A stretch of 64,000 nt of DNA from positions 1-64,000 of the forward strand of contig JAUCBJ010000472.1 of the NCBI GenBank assembly GCA_032718475.1, written 5' to 3'. The notes below the pieces were generated by a model. It saw only the letters and a program-made list of their open reading frames with translations. It searched no databases and was not told the DNA's origin. Origin of the DNA: Nemertoderma westbladi. Lineage: Eukaryota; Xenacoelomorpha; Nemertodermatida; Nemertodermatidae. This document shows, in pieces, positions 10,867 to 21,871 of this stretch (its first letter is position 1; the number at the start of each line of letters is the position of its first letter). Position numbers and translations under genes: made by a program.

Positions 10867-11232
10867 TTAATAGAGGAATTATCTCCTATTGCTCCTCAAT
10901 TTCAATCACTTACTGCCACAGCATCGGCAAGATCTGAGAAATTAGACCAGTGGATTGAAAAGGGGCGGAGAGAGATAGAAAAAATAATAGAGGGGCTATC
11001 TCACTCTAAACTAAACTGTAGATCATTAAAGGGCTTTAGAACAAACTAAGGAAAAAACAGAAGATCAATTAAGAGATTTAGAAGGTACTATAAGTTCTTT
11101 GAAGGGTACCGTAAGAGAACATAAAATGAGAACATAAAGTCCAACATCATTTAGCTTTGGAGAGTGATAGGTTGGTTAACCTAAAGAAAGGAATACCACC
11201 TCCTGTAACTATATTAAAACCACTTAGGTCTG
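10867..11232 (+). pseudogene. BEL/Pao gag continuation (left element)
   Basis: Continuing after the LINE insertion, one frame reads IEELSPIAPQFQSLTATASA and KLDQWIEKGRREIEKIIEGL, a charged helical stretch consistent with gag. Frameshifts and stops follow, and the sequence is cut by a solo LTR at 11233. Confidence 0.5.
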
Positions 11233-11848
11233 TGTGACGGGATTCAGGAGTTGGTTTCTAAACCCCGACCGGTGTGTTGTTTGGGCTATAAGCGTCGCCG
11301 CGTCTGTAGGCTGCTGAAAGGCTGTTGTGTCTGAATGTTAAGGCCAAAGGCCATTCAAATAACTGAGTTTTGGTGATATTTGTTGTAATGTCAGATCGTA
11401 ATAATAGCACAATCAGAATATAATAGCACGGTAGTAACGACGGTTAAAAACTGTTCCGGTCTCACAACTCTACAGATACCAACTGAATCAGAATCAATAA
11501 GTACAATGGTTATATTACCGACACATATTGGTTGCTCCTACTGTTCTAAGCGGCCTGGCCAATGGATGCGTTCCAATCACCTATTTTCCCCTCCCATCAT
11601 TGGCTAACCTAATTAATCTCCATCTCCCCACTCCCTGTTGCCACTGTCCCCACGTGCTAGCCCCGCTAGCCCCTTTGTCCCCTTGAGAGGTTTATGACCT
11701 CTCAAATCTGCTTGCGGCTGGCAGTGTGTGTTGCCTGAGTTGGTTATTAGGTTACATTATATTCGCAATGTCACCTTCACAACTATAATTGGTAAAAAGC
11801 CATTTTGCCCATTTTCCGCTGTGTAGTGCAGGGGTGAATCCGCTTACA
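11233..11848. mobile_element. solo LTR with 5-bp target-site duplication
   Basis: A 616-bp unit starting TGTGACGGGATTCAGG and ending GGTGAATCCGCTTACA: TG...CA ends with an imperfect inverted repeat (TGT.A.CGGATTCA). It is flanked by GTCTG at 11228-11232 and again at 11849-11853. The gag sequence resumes on its right side. No internal coding sequence is present, so this is a solo LTR left by recombination of a separate LTR retrotransposon. It has a different terminal sequence from anything else in the window. Confidence 0.8.
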
Positions 11849-12708
11849 GTCTGATTCTGGTAATGCACAAGCAGTGAAGCCTAACAGCATATATACTGCT
11901 AGTGACAAAGAAAACCCTATAGATAAAAACATCAATAGACCAACTTATAATAATAAGCCAATATTCTGACAAAAAATCCTCAGAATACGTTTTCGGCTAA
12001 TCCCATACTGGATAATACAATGGCTCAGGAGAGTTTTACCCGTCAGATGGCTAGAACAGAGGCCCGTCAAGCAGTATCAGTGGGAGAGGTCGTAAAGTTT
12101 AATGGAGATGAGATGAAATGGTTACCGTTTAAGTAATATTATAATGATAACATACAAAACTCAGTATTGTTGAACGGTGAAAAAATATGATTCCTCATCG
12201 AATGTTTAGAAGATCCTCCCAAGTTGATGGCACTAAAGTTCATAGGACATCCTGATGGATTAAAACAAGTCTGGGATACACTCAATATCAGGTGTCGAAT
12301 TAAGACTAATAAAGCTAGATATTTGTATGCTAAATTGGTAGCTCCCAGGAAAGTCCCTAGTATTGGAATTATAGAGTTTTCAGATGAGATTCAGGAAATC
12401 TGTTGACAGATAGATTGGTTAAATCAATCTGAGGAGCACCAAAGTTCAATGATAGTCGGAGCTGTAGCATAGCTGCGTCCTTGCCCAAGGGCGGAATAGG
12501 CACTCGTTGGGACAAAAGGGTTCTGTACTTTGAGGATCATCATAGGAGAAATCCCAAAGTGGTGGACCTTATAGAGTTCCTAACAGGTGAGGAGAGATTA
12601 CAGCTCACTAGACAGTCTAGTGAAAAGGTTCCTGAAGCTAAGGTAAGAGAAAATCCCTCTGCTAGACCTGCCAGGGATTCACCACTGATAGCTTATCAAC
12701 CAGCGTGA
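11849..12708 (+). pseudogene. BEL/Pao gag, central part (left element)
   Basis: Reads MAQESFTRQMARTEARQAV, then FNGDEMKWLPF, ALKFIGHPDGLKQVWDTLNI, YLYAKLVAP and GGIGTRWDKRVLYFEDHHR. All have clear counterparts on the minus strand at 22059-22700. These are capsid-region blocks of the gag that precedes BEL/Pao proteases. The frame is broken several times (for example stops near 12138 and 12404). Confidence 0.65.
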
Positions 12709-13271
12709 GGACGTATTTATCATCAGCCACGTCAGAAATATTCAGCGTGATACTGGTGAAACTTACTGGAGACAAAGGGTCAAAGAGAATATATGTGATG
12801 TTGGACACCGCATCCACATTATCATATATAGACGAGGAAGTGGCGAGGGCCATTTCCAGCTTCCAGGATGCTGAGGAAATAAAGATAGAGTTAAAATCCA
12901 TGCACGGGGTAGGAGATGTCAAGGGACATAAGATTTCTGTCGAACTAGACTCCCTACTTCCGAGAGAAGAGCACACTCGCCAAGAGAGGAGAGCGTTGCC
13001 ACTGGATGGGTTTAAGTGTTTGGCTATGAAGGGATTTGGAAGGCAGTTACATAAGGTGCCACCAATGAGTCCCATAGCACAGGAGTATTTTGACGAGCTC
13101 AAAATACCAAGTCACCAGGTAGGTTATAGAAATGTGTCCATGTTGATTGGAGCGGAACAACTGATCGCGCACCAAATATGGGAAATGAGACCAGTTGAGC
13201 CATATGAAAATGGGCCACACGCCCATAGGACCATATTAGGTTGGTATACACGCGTACCCCTCTCATACTAG
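12705..13271 (+). pseudogene. BEL/Pao aspartic protease (left element)
   Basis: 188 codons with a retropepsin-type active site IYVMLDTASTLSYIDEEVA, where BEL enzymes usually have D[ST]GS; here the glycine is replaced by Ala (DTAS), which probably abolishes activity. Downstream, VSMLIGAEQLIAHQIW and RTILGWYTRVP match the LIGAD...LGW tail that follows the protease in BEL/Pao polyproteins. It overlaps the preceding frame by four bases. No RT region follows directly. Confidence 0.7.
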
Positions 13272-13541
13272 TTTCCAGGTGGCGATAAGCCGAACGATGG
13301 ATATGACGATTCGCAGCCTACACCACAGCCATCGTTAGTAGAACCACCAGATGTTATCGAATTTAGGAGAGTCTGTATTGATCACTACAGCGACTTCAGC
13401 GAGTCGGAGGAGGAGTTGAGTCCTGATAATGCTAGACTATCAGAACTGCTCTATAATGACCGAAAAGATAGTGAACCCGAGGACCACTGTTATCAGATCC
13501 GTGGGTCTGTTTCAGTGGCTCACGCCACTTACTCGATGTGA
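13272..13541 (+). pseudogene. acidic segment following the protease, unassigned
   Basis: In frame with the protease after a TAG stop, the sequence stays open to 13538 and encodes an acidic, Pro-rich stretch (DYDDSQ-type residues, SDFSESEEELSPDNARL). The second BEL remnant also has an acidic stretch after its protease (20616-20846, minus), so this may still belong to the BEL polyprotein. Confidence 0.4.
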
Positions 13542-13960
13542 TGAATGTAACGAATGACGTGAGTGCGGATCCCAACGAGGACATCGCTCGATTATATCAT
13601 ATGAATATGTATTTGTTGCATGACGAACCCCTACCTGCCGTTAGAGATCAGTTCGATGGAATGCATCTCTACCGAAGAACCCGAGGGGAAGATGAGGAAA
13701 TGCCAAGGGTCTTCAGTGTATACAAGTTATTTTATAAATGTAGCGAATGCATGGACAAACAAGATGTATCCATCCCCGATCGCATAAACGAGCTAAATCC
13801 CAAGCCGATATTAACGCAGTGTAAGGCACACCAGTTTCTTAGGAACAACGAAAGAGGTTATCCGATGAGTAATCCAATGATAAGTATCGATTTTAGCGGA
13901 AAGAGACTGGTCAGCTGTTACGCTGACCATTACGACTTTGGATCCGTACACGGAGATTAA
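13538..13960 (+). pseudogene. unrecognised ORF with a Cys/His cluster
   Basis: About 140 codons starting from a GTG ATG. It contains FYKCSECMDKQD followed by TQCKAHQF (CxxC...C..H), which could bind zinc. The composition is protein-like and less AT-rich than the flanks. It overlaps the next frame at 13938-13960. I do not recognise the family. It follows the BEL protease region but does not look like BEL RT. Confidence 0.4.
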
Positions 13961-14726
13961 ACCTCGTACGACTCTCGCTGTAATAGAAATGGCAGCGGCC
14001 ATTTCGCTTTATCGAGCGTACAAAGACCTGGAAGCGCGGCGTGAAGCGGCACAGGACTCGAGTACCAAATCCGCAGGTTTGGAACCCTCGAGTCCCTGGT
14101 ATACATTCACTTTGCCACATCCGGAGAAGAAGTTCACGCCTGAGCACCAGGATGAGATAGGCGCGTTACAACAGGAAGAACGAGCGGCAAAGGCAAAACA
14201 ACTTTTCGTGGAACGCATAGCCGAGTACAATAACACTGCGGATAAACACCAGGAAGAAATGAGGAGAGTTACTGGATTTGTTCCACAAGCTATATCTCAA
14301 CCTAGGCCGGTGTATTATTCCAGTAGTAACGAAGCTGCGATGTTGGTAGATCATCCAGAGGCATGAGAAGCCATTCGGTTCTTACCGATGGTGACATTAG
14401 CGGATCATGGGAACATCGACTGCTTGAGGGAAGCCTTATGCGCGAAGTTCCTGCATGATGTTCCGATGCAGATTACAGACTACGACACCTTAGACAAGAT
14501 TGGAGCTCCAGGGAGGGAGAGTAGGTTATTCGGTTGGCTAGATAAATACATAAAGGTATGGGTCGCGGTGGCTACGTTCCCAGATGACGAGGAGGTGGAC
14601 CAAGCATGGTTGAGGAGAAAGGGTTCCTATACCCAATATGACGACCCTAAGGCATATGGACCCCATCCGTCGAGATACAGCATCAGTGGAGGAAGACGGA
14701 GGAATCCTTGGAGGACTGGTGACTGA
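13938..14726 (+). pseudogene. unrecognised ORF, one in-frame TGA
   Basis: Open in one frame except for a TGA at 14364-14366. The first half is rich in Ala/Glu and probably helical (IGALQQEERAAKAKQLFVER). The second half includes DHGNIDCLREALCAKFL and LFGWLDKYIKVWVAVATFP. It ends at a TGA whose last base is the A of the next ATG (TGATG at 14724-14728). No family recognised. Confidence 0.4.
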
Positions 14727-15034
14727 TGTTCTACGATAATGAGGGAGGGTCTCATCAAGAATGCCTAACAAGTAAATGTATTCAAATTCGCACGGCCGAT
14801 GGCGTAACCCACGTGTTTATGTGCGTGAGAGCGGACCGGGGTAGACCGGAGCCAATCATAACAACGCAATATAGGCGCAGGAAGGATCCCCGGGAGCAGA
14901 TTCTAGAGGTATATAGGCGAGGAGGTATGCATGGAGCTCAGCGAATAGATGCGAGGATGTTGCCCAAGAAGGTTAGGGAGGCAATTCTAAACAAAGATTA
15001 TGTCAAGGTGGATCAGGTGTCCAGAGTGATTTAG
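14726..15034 (+). pseudogene. unrecognised ORF, basic
   Basis: About 100 codons from an ATG overlapping the previous stop. It is rich in Arg and Asp (YRRRKDPREQILEVYRRGGM). It ends near a direct duplication of AGAGTGATTT at about 15021-15044, where the reading moves to the next frame. No family recognised. Confidence 0.35.
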
Positions 15035-15036
15035 AG

Positions 15037-16989
15037 AGTGATTTCAATGCTATGGCAGACCCAGAGGATTGATTGCCGAGACCATTCGTTGATACGAAGC
15101 TATTACTGCTATGGGCAAAGAAAATTGGAATTTATAGGGAGTACCCTAATTCTGCCAAGACTGGTATGGGTTTTATAGTGCACTTATTGTATAATTGGGA
15201 TTTTAAGTTGAAGACGCAGAAGAAGTATGAGGAGGCGTATGGTGAATATAACACGCCGCTGGGAGCTGAGTTCAAATCACATTTCAAGCGGCAAGCATTG
15301 GTATATTGGAACATTTGTGCACCACCTCGTGCTTTGCAGTATTATTTAGTGTTGGAGTCAAACACGGTAACTTGCTTTATAACGGACATAGTCGCAAGAG
15401 TTTTGAAGCGCCATCCATTGGTGTTTGGAGGAGACCAATACATCAGATCAAAGGGGGAAATTCAGTCCGATGTGATGAAGCGTTTCTTAACCCCGTTCTT
15501 CAACCAATCTTTGGATAACACATCGATGGTCAGAAGGGGATTAGCGATCTTCGAGGGAGTATACCGACAGAATATTGGAGACTTGGGAGAGCGACCTTCC
15601 ATGGAGTATCCGATACCAGAAGCATTGGAGAAGTGGTTTGGAAACCAAAACCGCGGGTTTGGTACTCCCGTCCACTTGGACGTGGACAGACCAGTTAGAG
15701 AGAAGAAGGGAGAGGGTTGGCCTGAGACGTTAGTAGAGGTGTTCGGAATGGATCTTCCGGTGGAGAAGACGTATCCTAAATGGATGCGAGAGGAAGTATT
15801 AGAGATCGAGAACAAGGGTGTGGATGCTTACTTTGTTCCAGAACAGCAACCCTGAACCAGAGAAGATGACATTGTTCTAGACATTGGGAAAGAAGGAAGT
15901 GCGAGACCAATTGGAGACCTCATATATGAGAGGGCTTGGTTCCCGCAAACACATAGATGCAAGCTGTACGGTAGCACAAGACATGGTCAGAAAATGTGTG
16001 ATGCTGTGGTCGAATCAGCGCACAAGGTCTGCCGTTGGTATAACGAGACGGAACATTCATTCTACACGTGTACCGTGTTCATTTCCCAGTGCGGATATTG
16101 TGGGGTGAAGGGACACCACAGCTCAAAGAGTCAGCTGCACAACGACTCCTTGCAGAACCATAGCGCCAACCTGCTTCGAGAGATGTTGGATAAGTGGGAG
16201 GACGTAGCAGATTATAATATTCAAGCCCAAATGAGATGGCTACCGTTTAAGGCTGGCTATGGATTCTGGGCAGTGGATCCATCGCATGTAGCGTACGAAC
16301 CCTGTCTTTAATCGCTACCGCAGTATCAAGAGTTAATGCTTACTGTTCAGGACCTTCCAAGGAATAGAGAAGTTGTGGTTATTAGATTCTATTTCCGGCA
16401 ACTCAATATGGACAATCAATATTCATGGAATTTTGTTGCTATTTGTGATAGAATTACTAATGGAATATTTTCGGAGATGAGAAAGATCATGCGCGCACGG
16501 GGCGATTGGAGAAATAAATATAGAAATAAATTCTTATTAACTCATGTTCGCTTGGGGTCATTGACCGCTGAATGGGTAGAGGAGCAAAGGACCGCCGCGC
16601 CCACAGCGACGACAGCCGGAGCCCATGGCTCACGGCAAGGTGCTAATGGAGCAGTCCTTAGTAAACACCAAGCCAAGGATGCTCAATACCATGAGATTAT
16701 TGACGCGCAACGACTGCAGCGTAAGGCGCAGGGGACGTCCGAAAGGGCGTGCGTGCAGCTGCAGAAGGAGGAGTTAGCGGAATTACTCACAGCGGTGCAG
16801 CAAATGGGTCGAGGAAGAGGAAGAAGCGTTAGCCGGGAAACCATTGGTGCTCAAGGATCGTCTTCATCACCAGCCCCGGGAAGTGACGCTTCCAGGACGC
16901 TGTCAACAGAATCTGCCGGGGGCAGAATGGTGTATTTGGGTCGAGGCCAAAAGAGGGGAGCGAGCCCAGACCCAGGAGCCAGTCGTTGA
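15037..16989 (+). pseudogene. unrecognised long ORF with zinc-knuckle-like motif and three in-frame stops
   Basis: A single frame spans about 650 codons, with TGA at 15070 and 15853 and TAA at 16309, yet protein-like on both sides of each. The first part (KLLLLWAKKIGIYREYPN, FKSHFKRQALVYWNICAPP, VMKRFLTPFFNQSLDNTSMV) looks globular and helical. The middle has Cys/His pairs (HRCKLYGSTRHGQKMC, FISQCGYCGVKGHH), a nucleic-acid-binding knuckle at best. The end is Gly/Arg/Ser-rich (MGRGRGRSVSRE). It could be a gag-like or capsid-like protein of an undescribed element, or a decayed host gene. Confidence 0.4.
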
Positions 16990-17225
16990 GGAGCGACAAA
17001 CTGTAAACATATACATTACCGTCGCTCTGATGTATATTGTAGGCGACAATTGTATATCCGACTGGACTCATATACACATATAAATTATTTCTTCTAAAAT
17101 TGATTGAAAGAGGCAAAGGAAGTGATTGGGGAGACAAGTGCAAGACAAGATTGAGCAGGTTTGGCTTACTCCTTTCACTTACCTGAGCAATCATCCAATT
17201 TAAGGGCGATTGCATTTTTTATACA

Positions 17226-18773
17226 TTAACCCTATTAAACCCAGGGGGATCAATATGACCCCTCCCCCCCGTGGTTTTTTTATTATAATTCTGAAACAAA
17301 CGCAGTTGGGAATCTGAAATTTTATGATTTTTCCTAAAAATCTATTGTCTTCCTTGTAGTGAAAACCGTTTTCAAAAATATTGGGTACTTTTCGAGTTAT
17401 AGCACCATTTTTTAACCCTACTTTTGGCACTTTCTTTGAGACGTTTTTTGAAAATTACATTTCATTAAATATGAATTGTAACATCTCTATTTTTGATTTA
17501 CACCGGTTTTTTGGTGTTAGAAATTGGATGGAATTCATATAAATAGATTTTTAGAAATTTCAAACTTGTTTTTTTCGGTGGGTGCCAAATTTTGGTGCCA
17601 GCAACAAATTTTGAATTATGTAAATTTTGTAAATTGATTGTTTGAAACTTGTTTTTTACGCAATTGGGGTTTTTTTGGGGTTCTGGATTCGATGAAATAT
17701 ATACGAGTTGCACCAAGCGTATCAAACTTGTATTTTTCGATGCTGTGTGCAAATTTTGGTGCTAGCACGAAATTTTGAAAATTCATTCAATAGATAAAAT
17801 TGCTTGTGACAATTTATTTCTTGCGTCTTAGAGGTTTATGGCTCTTCTGAATTCAATGGAATATATAATTATCGAACTAGACATCTCAAACTTGTATTTT
17901 TCGGATGTGGGTGCAAAATGTGGTGCTAGCACCAAATTTTGAAAACCATCAAATATATCAATTGATTGTTTCACCTTGTTTCTTGCGTTATACGGGTTTG
18001 TGATGGTTCTGAATTCAATGGAATCAGTAAAAATTTCATAAGAGTTCTCAAACTTGTATTTTTCGCCAGTGGGTGAAAATTGTTGTTCCAGCACCTTGTT
18101 TCATGCGTTATACGGGTTTATGAGGGTACTGAATCCGATGGAATCCATAAAAGCAGCACTGGACATCGCAAACGTGTACTTTTTGGTGATGGGTACGAAA
18201 TTTGGTGCCAGCACCAAAATTTGCCAAATTACGCCGAAAAATACAAGTAGCAATGATCTGGCATATTAGAAATGTATTCCATTAGAATCAGCGCCCTCGA
18301 AAACCTGAAAATGTGAATTTATAGCATCGTATAAGTGAATTAAAAATTTTGTGTTCTAACTGAAAAGTGCTGGTTACTTGTTTTTTTCATTTTTTTCCTA
18401 CGCAAAGAGGACTAAACAGCCATTTATAGTAATCATATCATTTTTAAATATTTTTCAATGTATTTTGCACCCCAGAAAACCTGTATTGAAAAAAATAATT
18501 AGCCGAAATTGTAACTTTCAAATTTTGTGAAAATTGTGCACTACTTGTAATTTTGGTGCTGCAATATAACCACCCCAGTACATTTTTTCGAAAATTTTTT
18601 TTTCGTTCGGATCCAGACAAGTGATACCTACGTACAAACAAAAAATCAGACGTTTTCGTAAATATTTGTAGATTTTAAAGGGGGGGGGGGGGGGGGGGGT
18701 CAATATGACCACCCCCCCCCCCCCCCCCCCGGTATTTGTACAACATTTTATAGCCCGGTACTAATAGGGTTAA
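17226..18773. mobile_element. TTAA-flanked non-autonomous element with CCCTATTA ends
   Basis: TTAA at 17226-17229 and 18770-18773 flank a 1540-bp unit beginning CCCTATTA and ending TAATAGGG, an inverted terminal repeat. TTAA target duplication with CCC-type ends is characteristic of piggyBac-like transposons. Both ends also contain GGG-TCAATATGACC-CCC hairpins; at the right end the arms are runs of about 20 G and 20 C (18681-18730). The interior is AT-rich with repeated GGTGC(T/C)AGCAC(C/G)AAATTT motifs and codes for nothing I recognise. Confidence 0.75.
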
Positions 18774-19840
18774 GTAAAGATTCCAAAATGAAAGAAATTA
18801 TTATGTATTTTATATTTAGTTTGATTATCGGCCTTAAATGCAATAATATTTAGTTAAACATTTAGCCTCAAATACGTTTTATATTTAGTTCTTTGTTATA
18901 ATTGTTCGTTATAATTTGAGATGGGAATTGTGGGACATTGTCCTAGCCATGTTACATTTCAGCAAGTAAATTGTTAATTTGTAAATATATCAAGAAAGTA
19001 TATTTTGTAATCTAATTTGTATTAATTTGTATGTAATCATTATTATGCAGTAACAATGGCAATATTAATTGTACGTAATTATTAGAATTATTAGAACCGA
19101 GTTGTTTGAATTGTTTAAAAGTAAATTTTATTTTGTTATTTCACATCGCCCTAATTCTTCTACAATTGGAGGAAAACATTACATGTTTCCCTTGGAGCGG
19201 TGTTATGATATATGGCGTTGTGTACTAAGACAACCCATCATACAGTATAGAGTAATTTAGATAAGTCGTATATTTGCCGTTCATTGATATTAATTGAATC
19301 TAATGTGTATTTGTATTAATTTCATTCATATCTCAAACTAATGTTGTACTAAATTAACGCTAAAAATGTGCTTTAATAATCGCGAAATTAATGTTAGGTA
19401 ATAGACCTATAAGCCCACCGAGACAGAATTATTACCATATATGGTAATGATTTGGGATTCCGAGAGGCAGAGAGCCATATTCCGGCTCTTTCATTGGTTT
19501 AGCTACTTAGGTTGGTTTAACAGTAGTAGGATTTTGTTGGACCAATGATAATATAGACAATGTGTCATTCCTATATTTGTGTTATATGTTCTTAATCATT
19601 CTTACAGTTTTGTTGTTGTGAATTATTAATTATGTTACTGATTTTGTACTTCTGTTGATTGTAAATGCTGATTTCTGCTGTTATGCTTGCTTGATTATGA
19701 CTTTGAATAGTAATTACTGCTTAGACTGACTCTTGATTTCTTAAATCTTTGCAATGTAGCATATCCTTATAAAGATTTTCCTTTTGACTGTCAGACTGTT
19801 TGTAATGCTTGCGCCAATACGGTAATTGTTCACTTTAGCA
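18774..19840. other. AT-rich spacer, no gene seen
   Basis: Long T-rich stretches and TATTTAG-like repeats. A short open frame at 19069-19260 has no recognisable features. A small GGTAATGATT/ATTACCATAT palindrome lies near 19428-19450. Confidence 0.4.
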
Positions 19841-20104
19841 TGTCGGGCTAAGGGTACCGTTAGGCGTCGCGGGCGCACTGTGGAAGCGATGGAAGGAGAG
19901 CGGAGGATCCAATGTGTGGCAACGCTGGCAAGGGACAGTATTTGTGGTCGGGCTAATCAGTTAGAGGACCGGGGACTGGTCGTTATTACAGCATTTGGGG
20001 GCTGACGATCCAGATTTCATCTCAGCCTTGCAGTACTACGATATTGTAGCGGGTTTAGCTAGCAAGACCGCATGTAGCTTGGGTGGCCTTGACCATTTAC
20101 ACTA
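19841..20104 (+). pseudogene. GC-rich coding-like remnant, unassigned
   Basis: An island of higher GC reads MEGERRIQCVATLARDSICG in one frame and, after a one-base shift near 20000, LLQHLGADDPDFISALQYYD and then LASKTACSLGGLDHLH with a stop at 20104. It resembles a short piece of a coding exon or of a transposon ORF. No family assigned. Confidence 0.3.
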
Positions 20105-20449
20105 GCGCTGCCACTAATGCTATTTTATGTTGTGTTGTTTAAGGAGTGCCTGATGCTTGATTGTGATGTTTAGATAGGCACTATTTCTCTTGATTGTTTT
20201 CTATTTTCTACGCTCATGCTTATTAATTGCTGTTAGGTCAAAATAATACAGTATTTAGGCTGTTGTTAGTATAACTCAGTAACGTAATAAATTAGTAATA
20301 CGAATTCTGGAATACTTAGTAATTAGTATGCAACTCTGTATTTTGAGACACTGTAGTTTATTTTAGCACTTAGAATAAAATTAAAAGCTTGTACACTACA
20401 CGAGTGTACTACTGGATAATAGTTGGGTAAATTACGTTTAGAAATACCT

Positions 20450-20918
20450 TGGAATATTCGACGCTATTCCTGAATTTGCTTAGCTCTCTCTTCCTCGACG
20501 GATAATGCTTTGTTGTAGGAATTAGCTCTATAGCTTCTTGAGTAAAGAATTGTACCGCGTGTTCATCGCGTATCTGATCATTATATCGCTCTACCGCCTC
20601 ATTGACTTCGTCGTCTTAAGTCAACAGTCCGTTGTTTTGACAGATAAGGTTACACAAATTAACTTGGTTTGACCAAGTTTGATTCTCAGTGAGGAGTTCA
20701 ATGGTATTCTCCTCGTCATATAGAGTCTGGATGTCGTTGTTGTCTGAGGAGCATAGAGTTTCCTCAGCTGGGATATCCTCTTCGCTCACGGCTTCCTCAC
20801 ACTCACTTACCTGATGGACTTGCTCTCCCTTCGATCTTTCCTGCAAAGTCCTGTGGGAAGGTCCCGTGAAAAACCAAACTACTCTCGTTCTTCCCGCGTA
20901 GGTTTGTAGTGGTCGCAG
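20450..20918 (-). pseudogene. acidic region after BEL protease (right element)
   Basis: Minus strand, continuing after the protease: acidic residues (EEAVSEEDIPAEETLCSSDN), a stop at 20616, then RYNDQIRDEHAVQFFTQEAI and ALSVEEERAKQIQE. It may be the start of the BEL RT region, but no RT motif is reached before the sequence becomes AT-rich. Confidence 0.4.
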
Positions 20919-21491
20919 TCAAGCAGGCCGTTTCTCTAGGATCTCAAGCGCTTTGTGCGCATTCTGGCCGAGCAGTATCTGTACCCCTGGGTAATCTGTT
21001 CTGAATCTAGGTATGTTGTATTGCTGGGTAAAATGGTCTTCGTCCCAGTTGTAAGGCTCTACTTGGCTATGGCTAGTAGCAAAGTTCTTTATTGCCCCCA
21101 TTTTATCTGACCTTACACTGTTCTCACCTAGTTCATCTTGGGGAGTGGACAGCGATCCAACATAAAAGTCTGTGGATACTGTAGATTTCCAAACCTGTAT
21201 AATCCCGGAAAGGTTCAGTTTGGTTCGGAACCTTGGTTGACCAGCAAAGACATCTTCGGCCAGGTCCTTGTCAATGAAGGTGCCTGTACTACCGGAGTCA
21301 AGGAGGGCATTCACTATTAAGCTCTTCGCTTGTCCATGTACTCTTAGTTGCACAACTGGGAACTCTCGGATGCCGACAGATGGTGTTGAAACTTTCCATG
21401 AAAGCTGTCGATCCGGAATAGATAGTTGGTGTTCTTCTCCCTCCGTTTCGGTCTCATATGTAAGGGCTCGATATACGGTTGTGTTGATCAT
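20919..21491 (-). pseudogene. BEL/Pao aspartic protease (right element)
   Basis: 190 codons with the retropepsin active site IVNALLDSGSTGTFIDKDLA (canonical DSG) and downstream VQILLGQNAHKALEILE, the LIG-type block of BEL/Pao elements. It follows the zinc-knuckle region in frame order. The catalytic triad looks intact here, but gag is broken by stops, so the element is not functional as it stands. Confidence 0.75.
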
Positions 21492-21871
21492 ATAACAAGA
21501 GTAATTTCGTCAGAAAATTCATCTGTATGGAATCCTTCCATCTCCGAACTATGGTCAGTGTCGTTCACATCCCTGAATTGTACATCAAACTTATCAAACT
21601 CGGTGTGTAGTAAGATATGATGTTTCGCTCCACACTTAGCACACCTCACGTCTGAGTAACAGGTTTTCCTTTGATGTCCTCACCTGAGGCAATTGTAACA
21701 CAACCTTTTGTCCCACATGACATCACGTCTGTCCTTTAGTTCTTTCTTCAAGAATTCCTCACACCCACTCAAGCGATGTGGCCCGTCGCACAATACACAC
21801 TTAGGTTTGATGTTACTTACCTTAACTTGCATTGTATTTTGTACGCTAGCTCTTTCTTCCATGAATTCCAT
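21492..21871 (-). pseudogene. BEL/Pao gag zinc knuckles (right element)
   Basis: CVLCDGPHRLSGCEEF, RRDVMWDKRLCYNCLR, then a TGA stop, then GHQRKTC and VRCAKCGAKHHILLH: the pattern of Cys/His knuckles ending in HH.LLH typical of BEL/Pao gag. The TGA at about 21681-21683 sits between CLR and GH inside the second knuckle, a single nonsense change. Confidence 0.75.

Noticed and set aside
12662-13102. Minus-strand open frame opposite the BEL protease
   Set aside because: It is antisense to a frame with a recognisable protease active site.
18681-18731. Poly-G/poly-C stretch as a cloning or assembly artefact
   Set aside because: Similar runs occur at the ends of other TTAA-flanked units, and the short version of the same hairpin is at the other end of this element, so a biological origin is more likely, although the run length may be inaccurate.
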